Shown here one piece after another: positions 61,001 to 64,000 of a DNA stretch of 64,000 nt (position 1 is the first letter of the stretch; each line of letters starts with the position of its first letter). The stretch spans positions 4,636,001 through 4,700,000 of the forward strand of contig CM032230.1 in assembly GCA_019009955.1 (NCBI GenBank). The letters run 5' to 3'. The DNA comes from Riptortus pedestris. Lineage: Eukaryota > Arthropoda > Insecta > Hemiptera > Alydidae. Below the pieces are notes generated by a model that saw nothing but the letters and a program-made list of their open reading frames with translations, was not told where the DNA came from and ran no database searches. The translations under genes were made by a program, and so were the position numbers.

Positions 61001-61375
61001 TACTGACCATTGAATGACAAAAAGTATCAGATAAAATACTAATGGCATAACTATTTAATCAAAAGTAATAAAACAGTTGAAATTAGGGCAAAAGGTATCA
61101 CAAATTTCCAAGAATAGCAATGTCAAATACATAAGAAGCCATATTAAGAGATAATAATGGAGAGGGACAAGAGGTGATATTTCAAATAGGAAAACTGACT
61201 CACAAGTTTGGTCTGGCAGGTTGGGAGGTTTCCTATGTTCCAGCCCAGCCTCCACCTCTTTTTGGAAAGAGGGCTCACATGACTCAAAATCTCTAGACGC
61301 TCTTCTAGACGAAGAAGAATTTCTCCTTGACGAAGAATTATTCCTTCCCTTGTTACGCCTTCGCCTATTATCCAT
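26304..61375 (-). CDS. eIF4G: eukaryotic translation initiation factor 4 gamma (eIF4G), 23 visible coding exons
   Basis: Scaffold of the cap-binding complex: eIF4G bridges eIF4E at the mRNA cap, the helicase eIF4A and eIF3 on the 40S subunit, in the cytoplasm. Exons are 61204-61375, 55865-56241, 53700-53886, 52529-52701, 51626-51721, 47990-48190, 46252-46389, 43688-43927, 41870-41946, 40912-41077, 39738-40008, 38867-38973, 37291-37466, 37141-37211, 36278-36501, 33712-33878, 32915-32994, 32148-32269, 31853-31948, 29994-30134, 29393-29468, 28762-28902, 26304-26482. Every junction is GT-AG, phases fit throughout, and the sum is 3678 bases, divisible by three. Approximate residues: eIF4E-binding site 259-265, MIF4G 403-655, MA3 870-1015, W2 1060-1225. 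Known animal eIF4Gs are usually about 1600 residues, so the 1225 seen may lack the N-terminal part. No PABP-binding motif was recognised. The linker sequences suggest the eIF4G1/3 type rather than DAP5, because the eIF4E-binding site is present. Confidence 0.95.
27082..27695 (+). mobile_element. HINE-like element in eIF4G intron 22
   Basis: 5' end GTCTGTCATGCAGGGGCTGC and AAGCAGATTTCCCGCGTG; standard core with the poly-C stretch, short (TA)n at 27547-27560; 3' end CTGATTTCCCTTAAGG, palindrome incomplete. A small local inverted duplication (27624-27675, CACGG..GGTTGTACTCATGAC) precedes the 3' end. Confidence 0.65.
27930..28110 (+). pseudogene. LINE endonuclease fragment
   Basis: Reads [20 protein letters not shown] then, with a stop, [13 protein letters not shown]. 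This resembles the (K)DEFYxxLxxxL...xxMGDFNAKVG motif of the APE-type endonuclease of non-LTR retrotransposons such as the RTE/CR1-like groups. Short and broken. Confidence 0.5.
28329..28380. repeat. (TA)n microsatellite in eIF4G intron 22
   Basis: About 26 uninterrupted TA units, followed by ACACACACC. Not inside a recognisable HINE copy. Confidence 0.9.
28762..28902 (-). CDS. eIF4G: eIF4G exon 22 (W2 domain)
   Basis: Reads [20 protein letters not shown] then [20 protein letters not shown]. The ELxxLxxxQxLVVxxExP block is the W2 core. Donor GTATGG, acceptor TTACAG. Confidence 0.93.
29393..29468 (-). CDS. eIF4G: eIF4G exon 21 (W2 domain)
   Basis: Reads [20 protein letters not shown] then IKACI, equivalent to human [21 protein letters not shown]. 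The last codon is split with exon 22. Confidence 0.93.
29994..30134 (-). CDS. eIF4G: eIF4G exon 20 (start of W2 domain)
   Basis: 47 codons, [20 protein letters not shown] then [20 protein letters not shown] and EWVK. First helices of the W2 (eIF5C-like HEAT) domain. Acceptor TTTAG, donor GTAAGT, phase 0 on both sides. Confidence 0.93.
30823..31787 (+). mobile_element. non-autonomous Helitron H6, complete
   Basis: Begins TCTATATATATATATAAAA after an A and ends GTATCTGAGCTAG before a T, with the 3' hairpin CCCGAGCGAAGCCGGG. 965 bases, no coding. Two internal ~300-base units. It carries the uninterrupted version (GAACTACCAGG) of the site where the pogo-like element entered H5. Lies in eIF4G intron 19, on the opposite strand. 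Confidence 0.9.
31853..31948 (-). CDS. eIF4G: eIF4G exon 19 (MA3-W2 linker)
   Basis: 32 codons: [20 protein letters not shown] then [12 protein letters not shown]. The W..S.....FIPE text matches the linker before W2 (human LWREAGLSWKEFLPEG). A Helitron ends only 65 bases beyond its donor. Confidence 0.92.
32148..32269 (-). CDS. eIF4G: eIF4G exon 18 (end of MA3)
   Basis: Reads [20 protein letters not shown], then a helix ending NQLLKTK. The acceptor follows a tract of about 20 near-pure pyrimidines (32271-32296). Confidence 0.92.
32915..32994 (-). CDS. eIF4G: eIF4G exon 17 (MA3 domain)
   Basis: 80 bases reading [20 protein letters not shown] then YLAELL. EDMxIDxPxxWxYLAEL is a near-universal MA3 motif of eIF4G. 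Both junction codons are split and rejoin correctly. Confidence 0.95.
33712..33878 (-). CDS. eIF4G: eIF4G exon 16 (MA3 domain)
   Basis: Starts [20 protein letters not shown] and includes [20 protein letters not shown]. This is the middle of the MA3 domain, which is a second eIF4A-contact region in animals. Confidence 0.93.
33879..34978. other. eIF4G intron 15, unannotated part
   Basis: No exon or recognisable repeat. AT-rich with ordinary intron composition. Confidence 0.4.
34979..35865 (+). mobile_element. old HINE-like element in eIF4G intron 15
   Basis: 5' end GTCAGTCACGCAGGACCTGT with AAGCAGATTTCCAACATG, diverged core, short (TA)n at 35740-35749, then AATTTTGAACGGACCTCATT to AGCTTATTTCCCTTGAAG. 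The interior has subfamily-specific extra sequence (35230-35480) shared with 51040-51250. Confidence 0.6.
36013..36106 (+). repeat. ~85-base short repeat, copy 1
   Basis: Starts AAAACCTCTCATATTAAGGG and ends ATATAATCATTGAGGTTTTC. Termini AACCTCT / AGAGGTT-like are inverted. Same family as 38487 and 40203. Confidence 0.55.
36278..36501 (-). CDS. eIF4G: eIF4G exon 15 (Arg/Ser/Pro linker, start of MA3)
   Basis: Begins [14 protein letters not shown] and is Ser/Arg/Pro/Gln-rich to about residue 865. It then reads [20 protein letters not shown], the first helix of the MA3 domain (human counterpart ELEKKSKAIIEEYLHLND). Confidence 0.93.
37141..37211 (-). CDS. eIF4G: eIF4G exon 14 (short charged linker)
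   Basis: Encodes [20 protein letters not shown] followed by VRE. The donor is unusual (GAAG then GTGCCT, poor beyond the GT), but it is the only nearby GT that keeps frame with exon 15. Confidence 0.8.
37291..37466 (-). CDS. eIF4G: eIF4G exon 13 (linker)
   Basis: Reads [20 protein letters not shown] with [12 protein letters not shown] after it, then [20 protein letters not shown]. The NKFxxL motif is shared with animal eIF4Gs (NRFSAL). Low complexity and probably disordered. Confidence 0.9.
38158..38415 (+). mobile_element. old, shortened HINE-like element
   Basis: 5' end GTCATGTAAGGGCTGTGCAA then ACTAAGCTATTTCCCACGAG; 3' part CATTTCCTGGGTAGGATCAA. Internally deleted. In eIF4G intron 12. 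Confidence 0.5.
38487..38565 (+). repeat. ~85-base short repeat, copy 2
   Basis: GGAACCTCTCATATTAAGGG to AATATAATCATAGAGGTCC; closest to copy 1, same orientation. Confidence 0.55.
38867..38973 (-). CDS. eIF4G: eIF4G exon 12 (linker)
   Basis: Begins with a Gly/Asn run and reads [20 protein letters not shown], then KLQHLK. DxGWxxVxxxKxRxxxxxxxKL is the conserved motif found between MIF4G and MA3. Donor GTAGGC, phase 0 at the end. Confidence 0.92.
39738..40008 (-). CDS. eIF4G: eIF4G exon 11 (end of MIF4G)
   Basis: Starts [18 protein letters not shown], then [20 protein letters not shown] with VPRRDE after it, the last MIF4G helix. It continues into [14 protein letters not shown] and an Arg-rich RDDRRRGGP end. 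In human eIF4G1 the equivalent stretch (PKTIDQIHKEAE, KRRGGPPG) has the same order. Confidence 0.96.
40203..40287 (+). repeat. ~85-base short repeat, copy 3
   Basis: AGAACCTCTCACACTCAGGG to TATATCATAAGAGGTCC; more diverged, same orientation as copies 1 and 2. Confidence 0.5.
40912..41077 (-). CDS. eIF4G: eIF4G exon 10 (MIF4G domain)
   Basis: Encodes [20 protein letters not shown] followed by [20 protein letters not shown]. Both blocks are signature MIF4G HEAT helices. The exon ends PGHSK at a GTAAGT donor. Confidence 0.96.
41196..41405 (-). mobile_element. Helitron H7, 3' fragment
   Basis: Reverse copy: CTAG terminus next to A on the plus strand, then hairpin sequence GGTACCTGGCTTCGCCCGGG and a short part of the internal unit (GTTACTCTAAATAACAAAAT). 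5' end missing. In eIF4G intron 9. Confidence 0.65.
41870..41946 (-). CDS. eIF4G: eIF4G exon 9 (MIF4G domain)
   Basis: Short exon reading [20 protein letters not shown] then YVGLAR. It matches the charged helix leading into the conserved GNIKFIGELF motif completed by the next exon. The donor is GTGAGT. Confidence 0.93.
42173..43230 (-). mobile_element. piggyBac-like deletion derivative
   Basis: 1058 bases with exact TTAA at 42169-42172 and 43231-43234. Inverted ends begin CACGTT(C/A)AGTAC, and subterminal palindromes such as GGGGTCAATTGACCCC recur at both sides. The interior keeps only the 3' part of a transposase frame. It lies in eIF4G intron 8. Confidence 0.8.
42659..42949 (-). pseudogene. 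piggyBac-like transposase C-terminal Cys-rich remnant
   Basis: Frame of about 95 codons with [11 protein letters not shown], then [12 protein letters not shown] and [12 protein letters not shown] before the stop. Spaced C-x2-C, C-x2-C and C-x3-C/H pairs resemble the zinc-binding C-terminal domain of piggyBac transposases. The catalytic DDD part is absent, so the element cannot move itself. Confidence 0.6.
43688..43927 (-). CDS. eIF4G: eIF4G exon 8 (MIF4G domain)
   Basis: 80 codons starting [20 protein letters not shown], then [20 protein letters not shown], and an acidic/charged insert ending GAEDNK. This is the second part of MIF4G; FRK(I/L)LLxRCQxxFE is a family hallmark. Phase 0 on both sides. 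Confidence 0.96.
43945..44077 (+). repeat. SINE 3' part
   Basis: Conserved body AAAATCCTTATTCCCACCCTGG then GAAAAGGGTGGTAACCTGTA and a TAA-rich tail. The tRNA-like head is missing; it starts 18 bases beyond the acceptor of eIF4G exon 8. Confidence 0.65.
44235..46085 (-). mobile_element. Helitron H8
   Basis: Reverse copy: divergent 3' terminus CTAG with hairpin (GGTACCCGGCGATGCCAGGG), two internal units (AAAAGTTGCTCTAAATAAC near 45383, AAAAGTTACTCTAAATAAC near 45672), 5' end GTAACCTCTGTCTGTACATT running into (TA)n 46028-46085. About 1.85 kb, the longest copy without an obvious insertion; it carries extra unmatched sequence at 44300-45300. In eIF4G intron 7. Confidence 0.65.
46252..46389 (-). 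CDS. eIF4G: eIF4G exon 7 (start of MIF4G domain)
   Basis: 46 codons beginning [18 protein letters not shown] and ending GVVELVFDK. This is the first HEAT-repeat pair of the MIF4G domain, which binds eIF4A. It is the most clearly conserved segment in the window. Confidence 0.96.
46500..46738. mobile_element. hAT-type MITE with 8-base target duplication
   Basis: Ends CAGCGGTTTCCAACC and GGTTGGAAACCACTG are inverted copies. CTTTACTC is duplicated exactly at 46492-46499 and 46739-46746. The CAGTGGTTNCCAACC terminus and 8-base duplication are characteristic of hAT elements. 239 bases, non-coding. Confidence 0.9.
47990..48190 (-). CDS. eIF4G: eIF4G exon 6 (Gly-rich linker with WKPER)
   Basis: 67 codons, phase 0 on both sides. 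[13 protein letters not shown] is followed by a seven-glycine run, then [16 protein letters not shown] and EEDVKTE. The AxxxWKPx block just before MIF4G is conserved in animal eIF4Gs. A HINE-like repeat begins about 40 bases upstream of its acceptor. Confidence 0.9.
48231..49395 (+). mobile_element. old HINE-like element carrying a younger copy
   Basis: 5' end GTATGCCATGGGCGGCTGTG then AAGCAGATTTCCCATGTG (48231-48485). Its core and 3' end resume at 49094 and run to GGAAATATGCTAAAAAT at about 49395. The nested copy 48489-49093 separates them. In eIF4G intron 5. Confidence 0.6.
48489..49093 (+). mobile_element. HINE-like element nested in an older copy
   Basis: From GTCCCTTCATGCAGGGGCTT to GGGAAATCTGCTAAA with short (TA)n at 48953-48965 and palindrome CTTCCCTTAAGGGAAATC. 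Near-complete and much closer to the consensus than its host. Confidence 0.75.
49396..50727. other. eIF4G intron 5, unannotated part
   Basis: AT-rich, no exon or repeat terminus recognised. Confidence 0.4.
50730..51530 (+). mobile_element. HINE-like element, 3' truncated
   Basis: 5' end GTCTGTCATGCAGGGACTGC with AAGCAGATTTCCCGTGTG, a G-run at 50818-50833, then two core segments (50870-51010, 51280-51510) ending GCGACTGCTAGAGCGTCC. The (TA)n tract and 3' palindrome are absent. Shares the longer core with the copy at 34979. Confidence 0.6.
51626..51721 (-). CDS. eIF4G: eIF4G exon 5 (Ser/Met/Asn-rich linker)
   Basis: 32 codons reading [20 protein letters not shown] then [12 protein letters not shown]. 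It corresponds to the linker after the eIF4E site that in other animals carries GPDFTPxF-like text (here GFAPNF). Phase 0 on both sides, so the exon could be skipped without a frameshift. Confidence 0.85.
52529..52701 (-). CDS. eIF4G: eIF4G exon 4 (canonical eIF4E-binding site)
   Basis: Reads [20 protein letters not shown] (residues 246-265 of the visible protein). YDRDFLL fits the Y-x4-L-hydrophobic consensus that binds the dorsal face of eIF4E, and the flanking QWxPLNxExKK is conserved too. The tail of the exon is an Asn-rich run encoded by AAT repeats (52532-52580), a likely length-variable spot. Confidence 0.95.
52965..53180 (+). repeat. old SINE copy
   Basis: Diverged: TATGGCATTGACCTTAACAC head-like region, then GACTCATTAAATTAAGTTCC and TGTAGATGATCTCTAACTAA. 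In eIF4G intron 3. Confidence 0.4.
53395..53575 (-). repeat. SINE copy, reverse
   Basis: Plus strand reads CCAATTGGGATAGATTATAT, GGCACCATTTTCTAGCCAGG, TTTTATTTAGTGAGTTTGTT and GGGAATCAAATCCACGACTA (decayed B-box). Head near 53570 (GGGGACTC). Confidence 0.6.
53700..53886 (-). CDS. eIF4G: eIF4G exon 3 (acidic segment)
   Basis: Encodes [17 protein letters not shown] followed by a block ending [11 protein letters not shown]. The KYxYKExQW junction with the next exon is conserved in vertebrate eIF4G1 just before the eIF4E-binding site. Acceptor TTATAG, donor GTATTT; phase 0 in, one base over at the end. Confidence 0.9.
54540..54960 (-). pseudogene. possible Tc1/mariner transposase remnant
   Basis: Minus-strand fragments read FSWMKKN / FMDEKKLK, then [20 protein letters not shown] and [13 protein letters not shown], which recall the S-DEKKF and TGGGS-MVWG blocks of Tc1/mariner transposases. 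Many stops and frame changes; no terminal repeats found. Tentative. Confidence 0.3.
55521..55770. repeat. 250-base hairpin repeat with ~57-base arms
   Basis: Left arm 55521-55578 and right arm 55713-55770 are inverted copies sharing GAATATTTATTTTCTCTTCT and TCAGGGCTGTAAAAATAC. Inside, TGTATTGCAC and GTGCAATATA extend the stem. Could be a MITE or the end of a retroelement. In eIF4G intron 2. Confidence 0.65.
55865..56241 (-). CDS. eIF4G: eIF4G exon 2 (basic MKELN block, Pro/Ala-rich linker)
   Basis: Begins in a split codon after exon 1 and reads [20 protein letters not shown], then GSDMDAF, matching the short conserved KKKxxMKELNxxE..D.LDAF-type block that precedes the eIF4E site in animal eIF4Gs. 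The remainder is low-complexity proline/alanine-rich, expected to be disordered. The acceptor is the AG in CTGGAG after a T-rich tract at about 56242-56260. It was chosen because it alone restores frame with exon 1. Confidence 0.88.
56515..56735 (-). repeat. SINE copy, reverse
   Basis: Plus strand: GGTTATCTAGCGGTCACCAC, CCTTTCCTAGAAAGAATGGA, TTTGTCACTAAATAAATTCC and AAAATCAAACCCATGACTC, then TCTCACATGATTAG; head decayed. Confidence 0.6.
56768..56830 (+). repeat. SINE internal fragment
   Basis: AACAAACTCATTAAATAAAATC then CACCCTGGAAAAGAGTGGTG. Short forward fragment, 30 bases from the previous reverse copy. Confidence 0.45.
57940..59090 (+). pseudogene. non-LTR retrotransposon reverse transcriptase pseudogene
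   Basis: Reads [20 protein letters not shown] then [43 protein letters not shown] in a shifted frame; FADDIALVA (58382-58408, the RT catalytic F-x-D-D); [13 protein letters not shown]; and near the end [10 protein letters not shown]. These are the ordered motifs of LINE reverse transcriptases, including the thumb and the GRGRPR block. Stops and frame changes are frequent. It lies antisense in eIF4G intron 1, and may be from the same family as the endonuclease scrap at 27930. Confidence 0.85.
59091..59884. other. eIF4G intron 1, AT-rich part after the LINE
   Basis: May include the 3' tail of the LINE; has a (CA)n at 59575-59586. Nothing else recognised. Confidence 0.35.
59885..60050 (-). repeat. 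SINE copy, reverse
   Basis: Plus strand: TTTATTTAATAACGCCCACT, CAGGTTGCCACCCTTTTCTA, GCCAGGGTGAGACCACGAAT, GTGAGTTTGTCACGAAATAA and GGGAATCGTGGTTC. The head beyond the B-box is missing. Confidence 0.65.
60051..61203. other. eIF4G intron 1, unannotated right part
   Basis: No exon, repeat end or RNA gene recognised. Confidence 0.4.
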
Positions 61376-61396
61376 ATTAATCACTAATAATAGAGT
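61204..61396 (-). CDS. eIF4G: eIF4G exon 1 of those visible (Arg/Asn/Ser-rich head)
   Basis: Reads [18 protein letters not shown] and continues to PNLPDQT, donor GTGAGT after 61204. The first ATG is at 61375-61373 and an in-frame TAG lies just upstream. However, a strong acceptor (T-rich tract then TTAG) ends at 61397, directly after that TAG, and the bases between it and the ATG stay open in frame (61376-61396). Two readings are possible: the translation start lies here in an exon with spliced 5' UTR, or this is an internal exon and the usual longer eIF4G N-terminus lies further upstream, perhaps outside the window. No further exon was recognised in 61400-64000. Confidence 0.75.
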
Positions 61397-62330
61397 CTAA
61401 CAAAAAATTATAACTATCACTCGGAATCACAGCCCAAAAACAGTCTTTTGAATATAACAGGAGCTGGCATTAAAATATTAAAAAGCCATAGTTGAGCCCT
61501 ATATTAAAAACACTAAATAAAATATATATCGTAGGGAAAATGAAAGCACATGTTATAGAGAGGAGTTAGTGACAGATACTAGAGACGGTATGGTCTAGAA
61601 TTAAAGGAAGGGTGTAAAAATAGCTCTGCCTTCCCCCCGTCCGCCCCACTCTACCCCTCTCGATACCATGGAGGGGCGTAATGCCAAATACCTCTTCACT
61701 CCCCTTACAAACATATGCCCATGGTTATCAATTCTCTCAATCCATTAGACAAGTAAATATTCTTTTATTTCCTGTGAATAAGAGGGGGGGGGGAGGTGAA
61801 AAAGAAGCCTTAATACAATAAAAATATTACATACAGGGTTAGCTACCTAAATATAATGTACAACTGAGATTTAAACACATTATTAGAGAGCTTATAAAAT
61901 ATTACAATTTTAGTTCAATCAGTTTTATTTAGTAAATATTAAAAAATATATTTCCTCTGCTATAGTAGATATCTGTAACTATAAAAATAATTTTGATTTT
62001 ATTGCTATTGTCTAATCTGTCAGTAAATGCTATAATTTATTTAAATTCTTAATGTTCCTAATATTTTCTATAATATTTCATTAATTAATCCAATATTTCA
62101 ATAACTTTGAGACATTTAATATTCAATTTATAATACAGCAGGTTATAATAGCCAGCCGTTCACAGGATGTTTGTCTAACAATTCTGTCCCCAAAATGAAT
62201 TCTCTTCTTCCTTATTGTTGGACGATCCCTTCAAAAGAAAAATAGAAATCACTAAATTCTTGTGGCCCAAGTAAATATGTCGTGACCTAACTAAATTCTT
62301 TGTGTTCCTTCTGAATCAGTGAAAATGAGG
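61397..62330. other. upstream flank of the first visible eIF4G exon
   Basis: Either an intron or the promoter side. It contains a C-rich stretch at 61632-61660 and a G-run at 61782-61791. I found neither a convincing upstream exon nor a promoter motif I could defend. Confidence 0.35.
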
Positions 62331-62334
62331 GCTG

Positions 62335-63232
62335 TTTACTAATTAAACAGAACTATTCTCTTTCAGTCTATAAGTTTTACAAATTGAAAGAAATATCAAC
62401 AATTAATATGCTCATGTTCTATTTATTTATATTAACGTCTAATTTTGGCTGTGAAATTGAGGGCTTTTTATTGAAATAACTCATTATGCACAGCCTGGAC
62501 TTACAAGAAGCAACAGCTTTTAAAGGAATAAGTATAGAATAATAATCAATGAAAGAATGTAGGTATGAAGATATTTATACCTGAATGAAATCTGTTTTCT
62601 AAAATGATTCTTGATGAAGTATATTACTCACATAAGGAATCCATCAACACTAAATGTTTAAAAAACAAAAAAAGTCCTCGAATAGCAGAAATTAAAACAA
62701 GAGTCCTTAAAAACTAAAGGAAGGATGCAGAAATGCCATTTAGTGAGTATGATTCAATTTCAAGAATTGCAGAAAAGATAATAAGAAATAATCAAATGTA
62801 AAAAGATTGTGTTATGTTGTTTAGACAACAATCAGGTAAAATGATAAAAGCAATCTGGGAACAAGAGACATGCCTGATTGATTAAGTCAACAACCTCATT
62901 CATGTTTTAAAGATTAACTCTTACTCCTAATGCTTGTTCACAATGGAGTCCTTGACCTTTTCCTCATCTCTCCTCACAATTCCTAAATATTTTCTGTAGC
63001 TGTGACAGATAACATTACTTATCTTTTGATAATTTATGATTTTTATCTTAACAACTAGTAATAACATAAGTTAATGGGGTGGGGAGGGAGGAGGTAATAT
63101 CAACAATTTGACAGACAAAATTAGACGTTAATATAAATAAATAGAACATGAGCATATTAATTGTTGATATTGCTTTCAACTGGTAAAACTTAGTATAGGC
63201 TGAAAGGGAATAGTTCTGTTTAATTGGTAAAC
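62335..63232. mobile_element. long-TIR element (~130-base arms)
   Basis: Left arm 62335-62466 and right arm 63096-63232 are inverted copies, sharing AATTAAACAGAACTATTC, AATATCAACAATTAATATGC and TCATGTTCTATTTATTTATA. The ends are GTTTAC(T/C)AATTAAACAG. About 900 bases, no coding recognised, target duplication not evident. Confidence 0.75.
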
Positions 63233-63240
63233 CAAATGTA

Positions 63241-63300
63241 TCCTAAACAAAACCTATTACCTAGTTGAATTCCTAAACAAAACCTATTACCTAGTTGAAT
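63241..63300. repeat. perfect 30-base tandem duplication
   Basis: The unit TCCTAAACAAAACCTATTAC plus CTAGTTGAAT occurs twice, back to back and identical, eight bases beyond the long-TIR element. Confidence 0.95.
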
Positions 63301-64000
63301 TATAAGCAGTATTAATGCTATAATGTGTTACCTCAAAAGAAAATATACATGTTTTATATTCAGCAGGAAAAAGTTTCATTTATCAACCATGTATTGGTAT
63401 CGCTATTCTATTATCTGTCATTTCTAATAATCAGGAAGGCAAAATGTACTTCCATTTGAAACAAAGACTCTCCATAATTAAAACAAAAATAGTATAAACA
63501 GCTTCATTTATTATTAGAGCTAAAAAAAGGGATCAAATGTTAGAGACATAGCATCCACACCCAAGGGTGAAACAAATTTCTTAACCGAGTCTTAACCAAA
63601 TATATTTTTTACTTTAATGTAATTATGAACTTCAGAGTTATTTGGGAAGGTTCGCCTAAAGATAGGTTTAGTAGCTTTATTTTTCATTATTTCAAAAATT
63701 CTCAATACATTTTTATAATAGTTAGTAACCTTTGTCAACCTTTTTCAACTGGCCAGAAAAACAGTTTTAATAAAACAATTTTTCTATATCATAGATAAAA
63801 CAATGGAATTGAGCGGTATCATGGCCACTCACATACCTGTGAAATAGTTACTCTTAATTGAAATTGAAAATTAGTTTAAAAATCAGAATACTTTTATTTA
63901 CAGAATATAGGGATGCTGTACAATTCTTTTCTCATCAGCGGGAAAGACATTGCAGAGAAACACAGAATTGAGTATAAAATGTTGAGCAGGAGAGGATGAA
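63301..64000. other. AT-rich sequence without a recognised feature
   Basis: No exon of eIF4G or other gene recognised up to the window end. Confidence 0.4.

Noticed and set aside
1..64000. CRISPR array, bacterial operons, ribosome binding sites
   Set aside because: The sequence is a eukaryotic nuclear locus with GT-AG introns; the regular repeats present are transposons and microsatellites.

Overview
The window is a stretch of an AT-rich animal nuclear genome, most likely an arthropod or another protostome. The pointers are GT-AG introns of mixed length, abundant (TA)n tracts, animal-type Helitrons, tRNA-derived SINEs, and an eIF4G with metazoan MIF4G, MA3 and W2 domains. No feature fixes the species.

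One gene dominates. Reading right to left on the minus strand, positions 61396 to 26304 carry a eukaryotic translation initiation factor 4G (eIF4G). I could assemble 23 coding exons with compatible phases, giving 3678 bases (1225 codons plus stop) from the first visible ATG. In order they encode an Arg/Asn/Ser-rich head, a basic MKELN block with a Pro/Ala-rich linker, an acidic segment, a canonical eIF4E-binding site (YDRDFLL), Gly-rich linkers, the MIF4G domain, an RNA-binding-type linker, the MA3 domain and the C-terminal W2 domain. The N-terminus may continue upstream of the visible first exon. The 3' UTR probably contains one more intron. A second, unidentified coding exon sits on the minus strand at 3796-4077.

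Almost everything else is mobile DNA. The left 23 kb is a graveyard of nested insertions. (1) A family resembling DINE-1/HINE (non-autonomous Helentron-like) has a subterminal inverted repeat, an internal (TA)n tract and a 3' palindrome, with about 17 copies. (2) Non-autonomous Helitrons have TC and CTAG termini, a GC-rich 3' hairpin and internal ~300-base tandem units. (3) A tRNA-derived SINE with a TAA-type tail has about 11 copies or fragments. (4) Also present are a Tc1-like element with DD38E spacing, a pogo-like element that kept only its Pipsqueak helix-turn-helix, a foldback element, a gypsy-type protease remnant, and an unidentified GC-rich 1.9-kb insertion that splits a SINE.

The eIF4G introns hold more of the same families plus a piggyBac-like deletion derivative with TTAA duplication, a hAT MITE with a perfect 8-base duplication, LINE endonuclease and reverse transcriptase fragments, a long-TIR element and three copies of an ~85-base repeat. 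Several insertions can be ordered in time from nesting, and one has a paralogous empty site inside the window. (TA)n tracts of the HINE-like elements recur as landing sites for the others.
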